From assembly GCA_963700305.1 (NCBI GenBank), contig CAVOXB010000016.1, positions 1-64,000 on the forward strand: a stretch of 64,000 nt of DNA. The letters run 5' to 3'. The position numbers were made by a program, and so were the translations under genes. Shown one piece after another: positions 35,469 through 44,264 of this stretch (the first letter of the stretch is position 1; every line of letters starts with the position of its first letter). This DNA comes from Desulfomonile sp963700305. GTDB lineage: Bacteria; Desulfobacterota; Desulfomonilia; Desulfomonilales; Desulfomonilaceae. Under the pieces are notes generated by a model. It was not told the DNA's origin, did no database searches, and saw only the letters and a program-made list of their open reading frames with translations.

Positions 35469-36446
35469 ATGTCCTTAGCCAAAATCTTTGAACAATATCC
35501 CGATCGCAGGTACATCATGTTTGGTGGCAAGGGCGGGTTGGGAAAAACCACATTTTCAGCAGCCGCTTCCTATTATCTGGCCAAGAAGGGGAAAAAAGTC
35601 CTGGTATTCTCTGTGGATCCTCAGGCTTCCCTTACGGATATCTTCCAGAAAGACATCTTCGGCAAGGGCCCAACGGAGATCATGCCGAATCTTTACGCTC
35701 AGGAAATCGACGCTGACAAAAGAGTGAAGGCATATCAGCAGGAAATCCGCCAGAAGATTCTCGACATGTACGGCATGGACCAGATCCCCGAAGAAATCGA
35801 AAGCTACATCCAGGCCGCAGCCGCAGAGCCTGCAATGGAAGAAAGCGCCATCTTCGACGAAGTGGTGGATATCGTCGTCAAAGGTGGGTACGACTATTAC
35901 ATCTATGACCTCGTGCCTCTGGGACATGCACTCTATTACCTGAGCATGGCCTCAGTCTACGATGCCTGGATCGACAAGATCACGCATTTACGGGAACAAA
36001 TGCGTGAATACGATCAGGTTGCAGCAGTGATTCAACGTGACAGCGAAATCGAGGAAGACGCAATACTCAATGAGCTGCTATTCATAAAAGATCGCATAAA
36101 TAAGTCGTCAAGCATACTGACCGACAAGACAAAGACAGCGTTCTTCTTTGTGGTTACGGCTGAAGAAATGGTCATTAAAGACACCATAAAGGCAGCCGGC
36201 CTGTTCTCCAAATTCGACGTGCCACTAAGCGGATATATCATCAATCGAGTTTTGCCCGCTGAATTGAAAGAACAGAATATTCCCGAGTATCTGAAGAACC
36301 GCTTCTCGATGCAGGAACACTATCTGAAAGTCATAGATAAGGATTTTGCAGGACAGATTCTTGCGTCGGTCCCTGAAATGGAACGGGACGTAACAGGTCT
36401 GCCGATGATCGAAAAAATGGCAAAAGCCATGTTCGGCGACTTCTAG
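35469..36446 (+). CDS. ArsA/Get3-family ATPase 1
   Basis: 325 residues. Deviant Walker A FGGKGGLGKTTFSAA near residue 18, and VFSVDPQASLTDIF as switch-like region. The family uses ATP-driven dimer closure to power arsenite efflux or deliver membrane proteins. The usual DTAPTGHTLR segment reads YDLVPLGHALYYLS here, so the Asp is kept but the Thr-Ala-Pro-Thr is altered. No CxxC metal motif for arsenite is apparent. AAGGAGC precedes ATG 35469. It is followed after 18 nt by a second, diverged ArsA copy. Confidence 0.87.
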   Translation: MSLAKIFEQYPDRRYIMFGGKGGLGKTTFSAAASYYLAKKGKKVLVFSVDPQASLTDIFQKDIFGKGPTEIMPNLYAQEIDADKRVKAYQQEIRQKILDMYGMDQIPEEIESYIQAAAAEPAMEESAIFDEVVDIVVKGGYDYYIYDLVPLGHALYYLSMASVYDAWIDKITHLREQMREYDQVAAVIQRDSEIEEDAILNELLFIKDRINKSSSILTDKTKTAFFFVVTAEEMVIKDTIKAAGLFSKFDVPLSGYIINRVLPAELKEQNIPEYLKNRFSMQEHYLKVIDKDFAGQILASVPEMERDVTGLPMIEKMAKAMFGDF

Positions 36447-36464
36447 GGCAGGCAGGGGGTAACA

Positions 36465-37458
36465 GTGAACGAGATCTCAATAAGCATGACTAAGTACCCT
36501 GAAAGATAATCCCCGACTCAAATACATATTCTTCGGGGGCAAGGGAGGAGTGGGAAAAACTGCCATGGCGGGAGCTGCAGCGCTCTGGTCAGCGAAACAG
36601 GGCAGGAAGACCTTGCTCGCGTCGACCAATCCGGTGCACAGTCTTTCCAATCTTTTCGAGCAGGACGTTTTCGGCAAACCGGTTACGGTTTGTGACGAAA
36701 AAAACTGCTACGCCTTTGAGATTGATACTCGCGACACCATAGAGCGATCCAAGCGAGAAATTCGTGAAAAAATCAACTGGTTCTTGAAATTCGCGGACAT
36801 AACCACAAAGGCCGAGGACTTCATAGAGTCAGCCACAATGAACCCCGCGTTTGAAGAATCAGCGATGTTCGAGAACATGATGGACCTGATGTTCAAGGAC
36901 GAGTACGATTTTTACGTTTTTGATACAGCTCCCACGGCCAATGCTCGAAGACTGCTGGGCATGTCCAAGGTCTACAGCCTCTGGGTGGAGAAAATGCTCA
37001 AAAGCCGAGAGGAAGCGAAATCCTTGAGGGAAATGCTCTCTTTTTCTAAGAAAGAGCAAGCGGACCCCCTCATGGATTACCTATTGGGGTTCAGAGACAG
37101 GATGGCCCATGCGAAGGATCTTCTCACAGACGATGCTTTGACTGCCTTTTTCTTTGTTACTTTGCCGGAGGCCCTTCCCATAGCTGTTATCACGCGATTC
37201 ATAAACTGGTTCTATGAATTCGGGATCCCGGTGGGTGGAGTCATAGTCAATGGCCTGATTCCGCAGAGTCAGGTCAGCGCGGATACAGCCGAGTTTGTCC
37301 AAAACCGAGTGAAGATGCAGAAGGAACACATGGAAGTGATTTGGAAAATTTTCGGGGACAGGGTTCGGGCGGTCCTTCCATTGTTCGAGACCGAAGTCAA
37401 GGGCACGAAGATGCTCAACCGGATGGTTGAACAACTGATGGTGAACAATTCCAAATGA
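36465..37458 (+). CDS. ArsA/Get3-family ATPase 2, probable early frameshift
   Basis: About 320 residues. Deviant Walker A FGGKGGVGKTAMAGAA, then STNPVHSLSNLF and the intact FDTAPTANARRLLGMSK segment, so it is closer to canonical ArsA than its neighbour here. The open frame has no start before GTG 36550, which lies inside the P-loop. The residues STLKDNPRLKYIFFGGKGG are encoded further upstream in that frame, back to CTA 36490. A start with AGGGGG before it exists at GTG 36465, in another frame, continuing to ATG 36486. One extra base near 36487-36490 would join them, giving MLSTLKDNPRLKYIFF. Probably works as a pair or heterodimer with ATPase 1. Confidence 0.8.
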
Positions 37459-37855
37459 GCCGGATCCCTAGCGGAGTTGCCAGATTTTATTTATCAAATT
37501 TCTCCAAGGCCGACTCCACCCTCAGAGCTTGCTCTCAAGATTCTCTCGTCCCGGAGGGACGTTAGATAATAGCCCGGCAATTCATTGCCGGGAAAGCGAC
37601 CAAAAGCATACCCCACAAGTCCCGGAGGACGATTGATCCGCAAGGTTTCAGAATCCCGGTTCCCAGGCTCCGCCTGGGAACCCATGTCTTTCGGGCTCTA
37701 CCCGGCAAATGGCTGTTATTTCAACACTATAGTGGAGGCGGAGCCTCCGAGCAGGCATTCCCAGGCGGAGCCTGGGAACGAGAAAACAGAAGACGAGAGA
37801 ATCCAAGTAGCGTCTATGAGAGGTGTCTGGGAACCAGACGGAAAGGAGGGGGATT
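37459..37855. other. Repeat-rich intergenic gap
   Basis: 397 nt holding the block at 37657-37782 and GC-rich short palindromes around 37540-37600. No gene supported before ATG 37856. Confidence 0.5.
37657..37782. repeat. CTCGTTCCCAGGCTCCGCC inverted repeat block, second full copy
   Basis: GGTTCCCAGGCTCCGCC at the left, GGAGGCGGAGCCTCC in the middle, TCCCAGGCGGAGCCTGG with GAACGAG on the right. Same layout as 27801-27925 with a CTCTACCCGGCAA module inside. Confidence 0.75.
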
Positions 37856-38593
37856 ATGGGACGGCGAGAACCTAGTACTAAAGGACTTCACATGTGGCAG
37901 GACGAGATTAGGAAGAATGGAATAAAGCGCATCACTGCTCGCATCTTATTAGGAGCCTTCGGGTACAAGAAGAGGGGACCACGAGCAACTGACCATATCA
38001 AGCAGTGGCTGGGCTCCCAGGACCCTCCGATATACATTTATGGCCTTAAGTACGCACGGTCGCTCAACGAAGCGATTTCTCTTTCGCGTGTGGAACAGAC
38101 TCAGATCGGACGCTTCGTCGAAAAGGAAAAGGTTCTGATGGACAGGTTCCAAGAACACATTATGCCACAACTAGGCCTGCAGAACCCTTGTCCAGGCTTC
38201 CGCCCGGACGGGTGCCAGTATGAGCTGGATTTTCTCTGCGAGGATGGGCAAGGCCGAACCGTGGTCGTCGAACTGAAGAGGGAAGATGGTGAGAAAAAGG
38301 TGGTGGAGCAGGTGGTAGCGTATATACGGTCAGTTCGAAAGCTCCCTAGATGCAAGCATCCTCGCGGTTTGATTATTACTGGTTATGCCGATTTGCACAC
38401 TCGGCGTGCCCTCGAGGAACTCGAGCCGCAATATCACGTTGATCGGTTCATATACAGCCTCACTAGCGATAATGCTCGAGTTCATGATCATATTCACGAT
38501 GACATTCAGATTCAACAGATCCACGTAAGGCCGGCTCATGCAGCGACGCAACAAGATGTGGGGGATGAACAGATGCAAAGGCCGGTGAGCTGA
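37856..38593 (+). CDS. Putative PD-(D/E)XK nuclease, NucS/DUF91-like
   Basis: 245 residues from ATG 37856, which has GGAGGGG about 6 nt upstream; a start at 37823 lacks this. The core YELDFLCEDGQGRTVVVELK, quoted as YELDFL and TVVVELKRE, with KVVEQVVAYIRSVR fits the (D/E)-X-K fold of NucS/EndoMS C-terminal domains (Asp near 122, Glu-X-Lys near 136). The N-terminal part is uncharacterised. It lacks the usual NucS N-terminal DNA-binding region. Possible role in DNA repair or mobile-element biology, but no partner gene is visible. Confidence 0.7.
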   Translation: MGRREPSTKGLHMWQDEIRKNGIKRITARILLGAFGYKKRGPRATDHIKQWLGSQDPPIYIYGLKYARSLNEAISLSRVEQTQIGRFVEKEKVLMDRFQEHIMPQLGLQNPCPGFRPDGCQYELDFLCEDGQGRTVVVELKREDGEKKVVEQVVAYIRSVRKLPRCKHPRGLIITGYADLHTRRALEELEPQYHVDRFIYSLTSDNARVHDHIHDDIQIQQIHVRPAHAATQQDVGDEQMQRPVS

Positions 38594-38608
38594 TGCCCGC
38601 GTTCAGCC

Positions 38609-38992
38609 CTAAGCTTCCAAGGTCTCCCTGATCCGCTGGTCTATGAGTGCTTCGAGGCGCTCTCTGTCCCACCCCGTGTGAATGAGCTTGCGATCCACAA
38701 TGAACGCTGGCATCCCTGAAAGCCTGTGTCTGAGCTGTTTCCAAAGGCCTGCGGGTGATTGTGCATCTATCAATTGAACGCGGAGCCTGTGCTTGTAGAG
38801 CCGCTTGATTTCGCTTATCCATTCGAGAAGCTGCTCCAAATTTTCTTTCCATTCTGGCGGATATTCGCTTGCGCAGTCATCACGATACCCGTCTTCTATG
38901 CCTGCCTGGCTGAACATCAGAGAGCAGTTGCGACATCCAAAGCCAATAGTCGTGATCAGCGGCATTATTATTTCCAACTGTATCGGGTTCAT
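38609..38992 (-). CDS. Thioredoxin-fold protein
   Basis: 127 residues from ATG 38992, which has GGGAG about 9 nt upstream (a longer frame to 39142 lacks support). GFGCRNCSLMFSQAGI shows a CxxC near residue 20; AQSPAGLWKQLRHRLSGMPAFIVDRKLIHTG contains the cis-Pro-like MPAF, quoted as SGMPAFIVD. The layout resembles a redox-active thioredoxin/glutaredoxin-like fold, with an extra Cys in DDCASEY. Two more Cys-rich insert residues (RDDCASEYPPEW) are unusual. Partner unknown. Confidence 0.65.
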   Translation of the reverse strand: MNPIQLEIIMPLITTIGFGCRNCSLMFSQAGIEDGYRDDCASEYPPEWKENLEQLLEWISEIKRLYKHRLRVQLIDAQSPAGLWKQLRHRLSGMPAFIVDRKLIHTGWDRERLEALIDQRIRETLEA

Positions 38993-39159
38993 GACTACTT
39001 CTCCCTTACTTGAAGTATATCGGCGCCATGCGTTTCTGACAAGAAAATATGGGAACAAACTGTGGTCAAAATCACACTGCAAATAGTTGTCATGCGGAAG
39101 AAACTGCCGTATTAAGAAATAGGTCCGAAGTCTGCGGCGCATAACGGAGGTATGAATTT

Positions 39160-39924
39160 ATGTCATATTTACCAGATCTTGCCGAACAAACGGCTATTGT
39201 TACCGGCGGAGGCAAAGGCATCGGGAAAGCCATTGCCTTGGGACTCGCCCAAAGCGGCGCAAAAGTCGTGGTAGCTGCCAGAACCGCACGTGAAATAGAA
39301 GCAGTTGCGGATGAGATACGGTTCGCGGGAGGACAGGCACACGCAAAAGTCACTGATCTAACCCAGAGTGATCAAATTGAAGCGCTCGTTCAAGAAACCG
39401 TGAACACTTTTGGAGGAATAAGCATCCTCGTAAACAACGCGGCCAGAAGTTTTTTCAGACCATTGATCGACCTGAGAGAAGACGGGTTCGACAAGATATT
39501 TGATACAAACGTGAAAGCGACTTTCCTGCTCAGCCGGGCAGCTGCCAAGGTCATGATGCAGCAAGGCGGAGGAAGAATCGTAAACATCACCACAGTTGGG
39601 GCCGAACGCGGAGGCCCGATGATGGGCGTGTACCACGCGAGCAAGGCCGCTCTTAAAATGCTGACAATGTGCATGGCTACGGAATGGGCCTCTATGAACG
39701 TTCTGGTAAACGCAGTCGGACCTGGTATGACCAGAACTCATTTCAGTCAGCCAATATGGGCAAACCCTGAGATCGAACGCCAATTGGTCAGCCGCATTCC
39801 TCAAGGGAGGCTAGCTGAACCCCAGGATATAGTGGGTGCTGTACTGTTCCTGTGCTCAGACGCGGCAAGCTTCATCACCGGCCAATCCATCTATGTTGAC
39901 GGCGGGACCCTGGCGAATACGTGA
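39160..39924 (+). CDS. Short-chain dehydrogenase/reductase
   Basis: 254 residues, classical SDR. NAD(P) site TGGGKGIGKAIALGLA near residue 15, NNAARSFF, active-site Ser region VNITTVGAERGG, Tyr-Lys YHASKAALK (YxxxK) near 162 and a final GQSIYVDGGTLA. Acts on an alcohol/ketone; substrate cannot be told. GGAGG precedes the ATG. Stands alone between divergent and repeat-filled gaps. Confidence 0.93.
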   Translation: MSYLPDLAEQTAIVTGGGKGIGKAIALGLAQSGAKVVVAARTAREIEAVADEIRFAGGQAHAKVTDLTQSDQIEALVQETVNTFGGISILVNNAARSFFRPLIDLREDGFDKIFDTNVKATFLLSRAAAKVMMQQGGGRIVNITTVGAERGGPMMGVYHASKAALKMLTMCMATEWASMNVLVNAVGPGMTRTHFSQPIWANPEIERQLVSRIPQGRLAEPQDIVGAVLFLCSDAASFITGQSIYVDGGTLANT

Positions 39925-40243
39925 TATATAACCGTCCAGCGATGGGTCGAAACGAGGAGCTTAGGAGACATGTCGTTGCGAGCGCAACGAAGCAATCTCA
40001 TCTTTTTACCTGAAAATCCTCCTCGTGACATTCGCCATGCCGGCGAAAGCCGTCATCAAGAGGGCACGACAAACACATCCGCGGCTGCAGCCTAAACCTT
40101 GAGAGCACTTTCACCTCTCTGATTGAGTGCGCTCGCAGCGCACGACCCCGACTTTCGTCGGGGTGACGACCCGCGTCAGTAGGATTCTCTTTAATTCAAC
40201 GGTCTTGGACAGGCGTCCCTCCTGTCCAAGCGTGAACAGTAAA
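39925..40243. other. Repeat-rich intergenic gap
   Basis: 319 nt with a partial CATTGCGAG-family copy (39967-39998, GTCGTTGCGAGCGCAACG) and a hairpin CCCCGAC / GTCGGGG at 40146-40163. No gene supported. Confidence 0.5.
40145..40164. repeat. ACCCCGAC hairpin
   Basis: ACCCCGAC, loop TTTC, GTCGGGGT. Extragenic palindrome about 80 nt downstream of the histidine-kinase fragment stop on the minus strand; it may help terminate that transcript. Confidence 0.5.
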
Positions 40244-41095
40244 TTACTTCCTTGAAAGCTCAATGGTATTATCCAAGGTTTGGCGAACCTGCAACAACAA
40301 TTCCTTGAATCTAAACGGCTTACCGACGAACCCTTTTGCTCCGAGACTTATTACCTCATTGGCAGAGGAGTCTGCCGAGTAACCGCTCGCAATGAGGACC
40401 TTCGCATCGGGGTCAATCATGCGAATGGCATTGAGACAATCCTTGCCTCCCATAGAGGGCATGACAAGGTCGAGAATGACGAGTGAAATGGTTTCTCTGT
40501 GCAGAGCATAAAGATCAAGGGCTTCTCTGCCATTTGCTGCTGTAATGACTTTGTATCCATTCATGCTCAGAATCCGCTTTCCTAGCTCTCGCACCAAGGC
40601 TTCGTCATCCACCATCAAAATGGTTTCCGTTCCAAATGGCGGTATTTCCGCGGACGATTCCGGATCAAGTTCGGCCATGGCAGGAATGGCAGGCAAGTAG
40701 ACCCTGAATATCGTGCCTTTTCCTACTTCACTATAGCAGTTTATGTGCCCGCCATGTTGGTTTACGATACCGTAAACCATTGCCAGGCCGAGACCCGTTC
40801 CTCGACCGAGTTCTTTGGTCGTGTAGAACGGCTCAAATATATGTTCAACAATGTCTTTGTCCATTCCATGGCCAGTATCGGCCACTGTCAGCAAAGCATA
40901 TTCTCCAGGCACTACCCCGGAATGGAAACTGCAATATTCCTGATCCAGAGTGGTGCTTTCTGTTCGAATAGTGAGGCTTCCTCCATCCGGCATGGCATCG
41001 CGGGCATTTACTGCCAGATTCATTACGATCTGCTCCATTTGAGTAGGGTCCGCATGGATTTCAGAAAGATCAGACGCCAGATCCAGTCGGATCAT
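40244..41095 (-). CDS. Hybrid sensor histidine kinase, 5'-truncated (ATPase + receiver domain)
   Basis: 283 residues remain. HATPase_c with N box QIVMNLAVNARDAMPDGG, G1 VADTGHGMD, and FEPFYTTKE plus GRGTGLGLAMVYGI. Then a receiver domain with ILMVDDEALVRELG, phosphoacceptor Asp in LVILDLVMPSMGG and conserved Lys in GFVGKPF. The dimerisation/His box and any sensor are missing. The coding similarity stops exactly where a palindromic repeat begins (41096), and ATG 41095 lies in the boundary. It is either a truncated pseudogene or an ATPase/receiver fragment. Confidence 0.85.
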   Translation of the reverse strand: MIRLDLASDLSEIHADPTQMEQIVMNLAVNARDAMPDGGSLTIRTESTTLDQEYCSFHSGVVPGEYALLTVADTGHGMDKDIVEHIFEPFYTTKELGRGTGLGLAMVYGIVNQHGGHINCYSEVGKGTIFRVYLPAIPAMAELDPESSAEIPPFGTETILMVDDEALVRELGKRILSMNGYKVITAANGREALDLYALHRETISLVILDLVMPSMGGKDCLNAIRMIDPDAKVLIASGYSADSSANEVISLGAKGFVGKPFRFKELLLQVRQTLDNTIELSRK

Positions 41096-41190
41096 CGGGG
41101 TCGGCGTCGCTGCCGACCCACGGCGGGCACGGAGGCCCGCCGCTACGCATTATTCTTTGCGCAATCGGACAGAAATTTTGACAACTGCTA
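41096..41190. repeat. GGCCGGCAC-CAATCGGACAG repeat, copy 2, at a gene break
   Basis: CGGGGTCGGCGTCGCTGCC and a GGCGGGCACGGAGGCCCGCC hairpin followed by TACGCATTATTC and CAATCGGACAGAAATTTTG. Same tail as 25680-25743. Its left edge coincides with loss of kinase coding sequence. Confidence 0.65.
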
Positions 41191-41230
41191 TAATTCATTA
41201 CGAATTCGCTTTTTGAATCGATAAAATCGT

Positions 41231-41254
41231 AGAACCTTCTTACAGGGAGGTTCT
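41231..41254 (-). terminator. Hairpin after the efflux operon
   Basis: AGAACCT / AGGTTCT stem with a 10-nt loop, 54 nt after the last gene of the minus-strand operon. Looks like a worn copy of the AACCTTCTTTGCA palindrome family. No strong T tract. Confidence 0.4.
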
Positions 41255-41307
41255 CCCCGATTCTTCTTCCCTTGGATGGCAACCGGTCTTGCAAAAATAC
41301 CGGGTTC

Positions 41308-41832
41308 TTATTTCGCGTTAGGTTCCACGAAAATATTTTGAGCATTAACAATAAGGAAATTGTTGTGTCGCTTCGCCACGGTCCCTTGTATGACCACCTC
41401 AGTCAGAGGCTTCAAACCGTTAATTCCTTCTATGGAGACCTTCAAAGGTTTCCCTGAATTATCAACAACCTGAATTGTGGCCATGTTCGTCATGAGCTGT
41501 TCCTTGGGAAATTGGCAGAAATCCGCACACCCGTCTTTACACAACGCGAGGCTCAAGTCGGTTAACAGGAACATGGCATACTTGTCCGCAATGGGCTTGG
41601 CCGCTCCTCCGATTCTGCCACGGATCACTATCGGTTTACCTTCTTGTGCGGTCTTTCTTGCCTCACCAACATTGAGAGCATTGGACGGGGCCGCCGCGAG
41701 AAATAGGCCCGTCGGAAGTGTGGCCTCAGTTGTCTTGCCAGGATCGGATTTGGCATATGTTGCAGCGCCGAGCACTGCGACGATAATTGTTCCGACGATT
41801 GTGAGAGCAAAAAAATTCTTGTAATGCTTCAT
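41308..41832 (-). CDS. Secreted protein of unknown function with CxxxCxxxC cluster
   Basis: 174 residues. N-terminal signal (FFALTIVGTIIVAVLGAATYA), then a beta-rich domain resembling an OB fold: GKPIVIRGRIGGAAKPIADK, LTDLSLALCKDGCADFCQFP and a C-terminal VVIQGTVAKRHNNFLIVNAQ. Three Cys in CKDGCADFC could bind metal. The order RGRIGG ... VQVVDNSGKPLK-like ... VNAQNIFVEP matches proteins I know from the end of similar ABC operons in Planctomycetes, from memory only. Last gene of the efflux operon. ATG 41832 with AAAGG upstream. Confidence 0.65.
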   Translation of the reverse strand: MKHYKNFFALTIVGTIIVAVLGAATYAKSDPGKTTEATLPTGLFLAAAPSNALNVGEARKTAQEGKPIVIRGRIGGAAKPIADKYAMFLLTDLSLALCKDGCADFCQFPKEQLMTNMATIQVVDNSGKPLKVSIEGINGLKPLTEVVIQGTVAKRHNNFLIVNAQNIFVEPNAK

Positions 41833-41845
41833 ATTTTTTCCTTTC

Positions 41846-43012
41846 TCATGAAAACTTGAGAGCTTCGTTTATCGGAGGACGCAAACACCTCCATGCCGGA
41901 GGGATCGCGCCTAGTGTTCCCATGATCAATCCAGCGGCAACGCCCAAGAGCAGGACTCTATAGTCCACCACTAATTGGAAAACGCCCATGCTGAATTTGA
42001 CCGCACGGCCGTTAATCAACACGATTCCCAACAATGAGCCAAGTAGGGTCCCCGCGGAGGAAGTAAGCAAGGATTCCTGGATCAGGCTGATCATAATGGC
42101 TCTCCTTGAAAAGCCAAGTGATTGCAGCATCCCAAGCTCTCTCACTCGCGCAGCGAAAGCTGCGTACATGGTGTTGAGCCCTCCGAAAAGACCTGTCAGC
42201 CCAATCAAGAAAGCGGTAGTCCAGACCATAGCATGCACTGGTTTATAAAATTTCATGATTGACGCGTAGTAATCCGTTTCATCCATCGCAGCCAGGCCCA
42301 GGTCGAATCGCTGTTTAGTGAACACGTCGACATCTCCGGATTCCGCTCCTTCCAGCGTGACAACTAGACATGACACTGTCTCCCTCTTTGTGGCCACCTG
42401 AAGATCGGACAAAGGGACCCAGATTTCGCAATCGAGCACTGTCTCTCTGGCTCTAAAATGCCCCACGACTGTCCAGGAACGATTATCGAACCAGAGCGTC
42501 TCTCCTATTGCGAGACGAGCTTCAGGCACTCCCATCATCTCGGCGGCAAGTCCTCCCACCATAATTTCATCTCTACCCGGATCAGGCATACGTCCGCGGA
42601 CTATCTTGGCCCTGGGATGCACTAGCAACGCTTCCGGGGTAATGCCCCGTACGACTGCGTGCCATTGCCTTGAGCCGTTCTTGTCATCCTTTACGATAAT
42701 CGCTGCGTGGATTTCCGGAGAAACGTAACTCACGCCGAGGCGAGTCTTTATGCCCGGAAGGCTTGCTGCAACGATTCCCGATGCACCCCCTGGGATTTGG
42801 CTGCGCTCAAGGCTCTCTTCGCTCCCTGCGGCCATGAGAATCACGTTGTTGTCTGTCGTCTTGTTGACGAGAGACTTGGCCATACCTCGCACGAAAGAGG
42901 CAGCAGTCAAAACTAACAAAACCACCAGAGCGCTTGCGAGAATCGTTAGTATTAACCTTGTCCGAGATCGACCGAGATTTCGGACAGCATAATCAAAGGG
43001 TAGTAATCGCAT
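41846..43012 (-). CDS. FtsX/MacB-type ABC permease 1
   Basis: 388 residues. N-terminal membrane helix (RLILTILASALVVLLVLTAA), a periplasmic MacB_PCD-like domain (residues 50-250: PGGASGIVAASLPGIKTRLG, VRGRMPDPGRDEIMVGG), then the FtsX core (LGMLQSLGFSRRAIMISLIQESLLTSSAGT), and two more membrane segments. It pairs with permease 2. Downstream end of a minus-strand operon with adaptor and ATPase. Lacks a fused ATPase. Confidence 0.88.
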   Translation of the reverse strand: MRLLPFDYAVRNLGRSRTRLILTILASALVVLLVLTAASFVRGMAKSLVNKTTDNNVILMAAGSEESLERSQIPGGASGIVAASLPGIKTRLGVSYVSPEIHAAIIVKDDKNGSRQWHAVVRGITPEALLVHPRAKIVRGRMPDPGRDEIMVGGLAAEMMGVPEARLAIGETLWFDNRSWTVVGHFRARETVLDCEIWVPLSDLQVATKRETVSCLVVTLEGAESGDVDVFTKQRFDLGLAAMDETDYYASIMKFYKPVHAMVWTTAFLIGLTGLFGGLNTMYAAFAARVRELGMLQSLGFSRRAIMISLIQESLLTSSAGTLLGSLLGIVLINGRAVKFSMGVFQLVVDYRVLLLGVAAGLIMGTLGAIPPAWRCLRPPINEALKFS

Positions 43013-43093
43013 TATCTTATCCCTGCCTCATCACCTGTCCTGCTGTGGCGTTTTCGTGATTCGTTGTGGCGGTCTCCGCTGTGGACGTTAATG

Positions 43094-44246
43094 TTAGACC
43101 GCCCTGAAACACGCGGCTATTTCACGTTTTGAAGCTTGCCACGCTGGAACCAAGCCTGCCAGAATTCCGGTGACAGCGGACAAGAAAAGCCCGAAAATCA
43201 CCGTTCCCAATCCTGCATGGATGTTGATGCTCAATCCTTCCACAGAAAGACTGAATTGACCCCAGGATATGATTGTGATGCCAGCCAGAACACCCAAAAG
43301 ACCACCGGCAACACTGATAATAATGCTCTCCGCAATGATCAGCAACGCCACCAAGGCGTTGCTGAACCCGAGCGTCTGCATGATCGCGTGGTCCTTGATC
43401 CTATCCTGGACTGACGGTACAATTGCGTTGAAGACCAGTGCAAAAACGCCGGCGAGACAAGCCCATCCCAGCCATCTCGTAAAATTGATTATTTCAAGGA
43501 TGTCCGAGGTAGCGCGAGCAACAAAATTCTTTTCCGACCACGTGGTCGTAGGTTCTGGAGCACTCCGGAATTCGTCATCGATGGCATTTGCGATTGTGTC
43601 CAGTTGGCTCGGTTCCGTGACGGTGACGTTGAATTGAGTAACAATGCCGGCTCCCTTTTCACCCGTCCGCTGAATGAAATCCAAGTGCGCATAGCCGACG
43701 TTTTGATCCTGCGGCTCTGTGGACCTCAAGACAGCAGCCACATAGATCGTGATTCCACCGATTTCAGCACGGTCTCCCACTTTCAGGCCCCTGCGGCTAG
43801 CAACTCTATCTCCAAGCAGGTACTGCATCGCTTCTGCGCTTCCAGTTTTCCAGCGAACCGTCCACCAGTTGCACGTGGCCGAAAGCTTCTTGGCTAAAGC
43901 TCTCGGTCGGGATTCCCCGGAAGGTCACGACATCCAGGCCTGTCCTACAATTGCTCACGACCACTTTGATTGGAACCACGCTCTTGACTCCTGGAATCTT
44001 GCTCATACGAGATTCATAATGCTGGGGAAGATTGCTGGTAAACGGACAATACCGATCCTGGCGATACACAACGAGCCTGGTGTCGTTGGCTCCTCGTTCC
44101 GTGGCCTCTCGGACCCCTTGCTGCATAGCTTGAACTGAATAGAACAGGAACATTGCCGTTGCCACGCCACCCAACGTGAGGAGGCTTCGCCCACGATGAC
44201 GGACAAGATATTTGAGCACAAGAGGCAAGAATTTCAGTCCTGGCAT
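43094..44246 (-). CDS. FtsX/MacB-type ABC permease 2, one frameshift
   Basis: About 383 residues after joining frames near 43840-43850. N-terminus (PLVLKYLVRHRGRSLLTLGG, VATAMFLFYSVQAMQ), periplasmic domain (GVKSVVPIKVVVSNCRTG, VDGSLENW), then DRVASRRGLKVGDRAEI, which is the usual MacB_PCD continuation, and the FtsX core (HAIMQTLGFSNALVALLIIAE). Span 1153 nt is one base over a multiple of three, fitting a single insertion. It lies 18 nt after the ATPase gene. Confidence 0.85.
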
Positions 44247-44264
44247 TGGTTATCTCGTCCTTCT

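Noticed and set aside
41070..41351. Minus-strand frame upstream of the histidine-kinase fragment as its N-terminus.
   Set aside because: It is in a different frame, made of repeat sequence and lacks any sensor or His-box motif.
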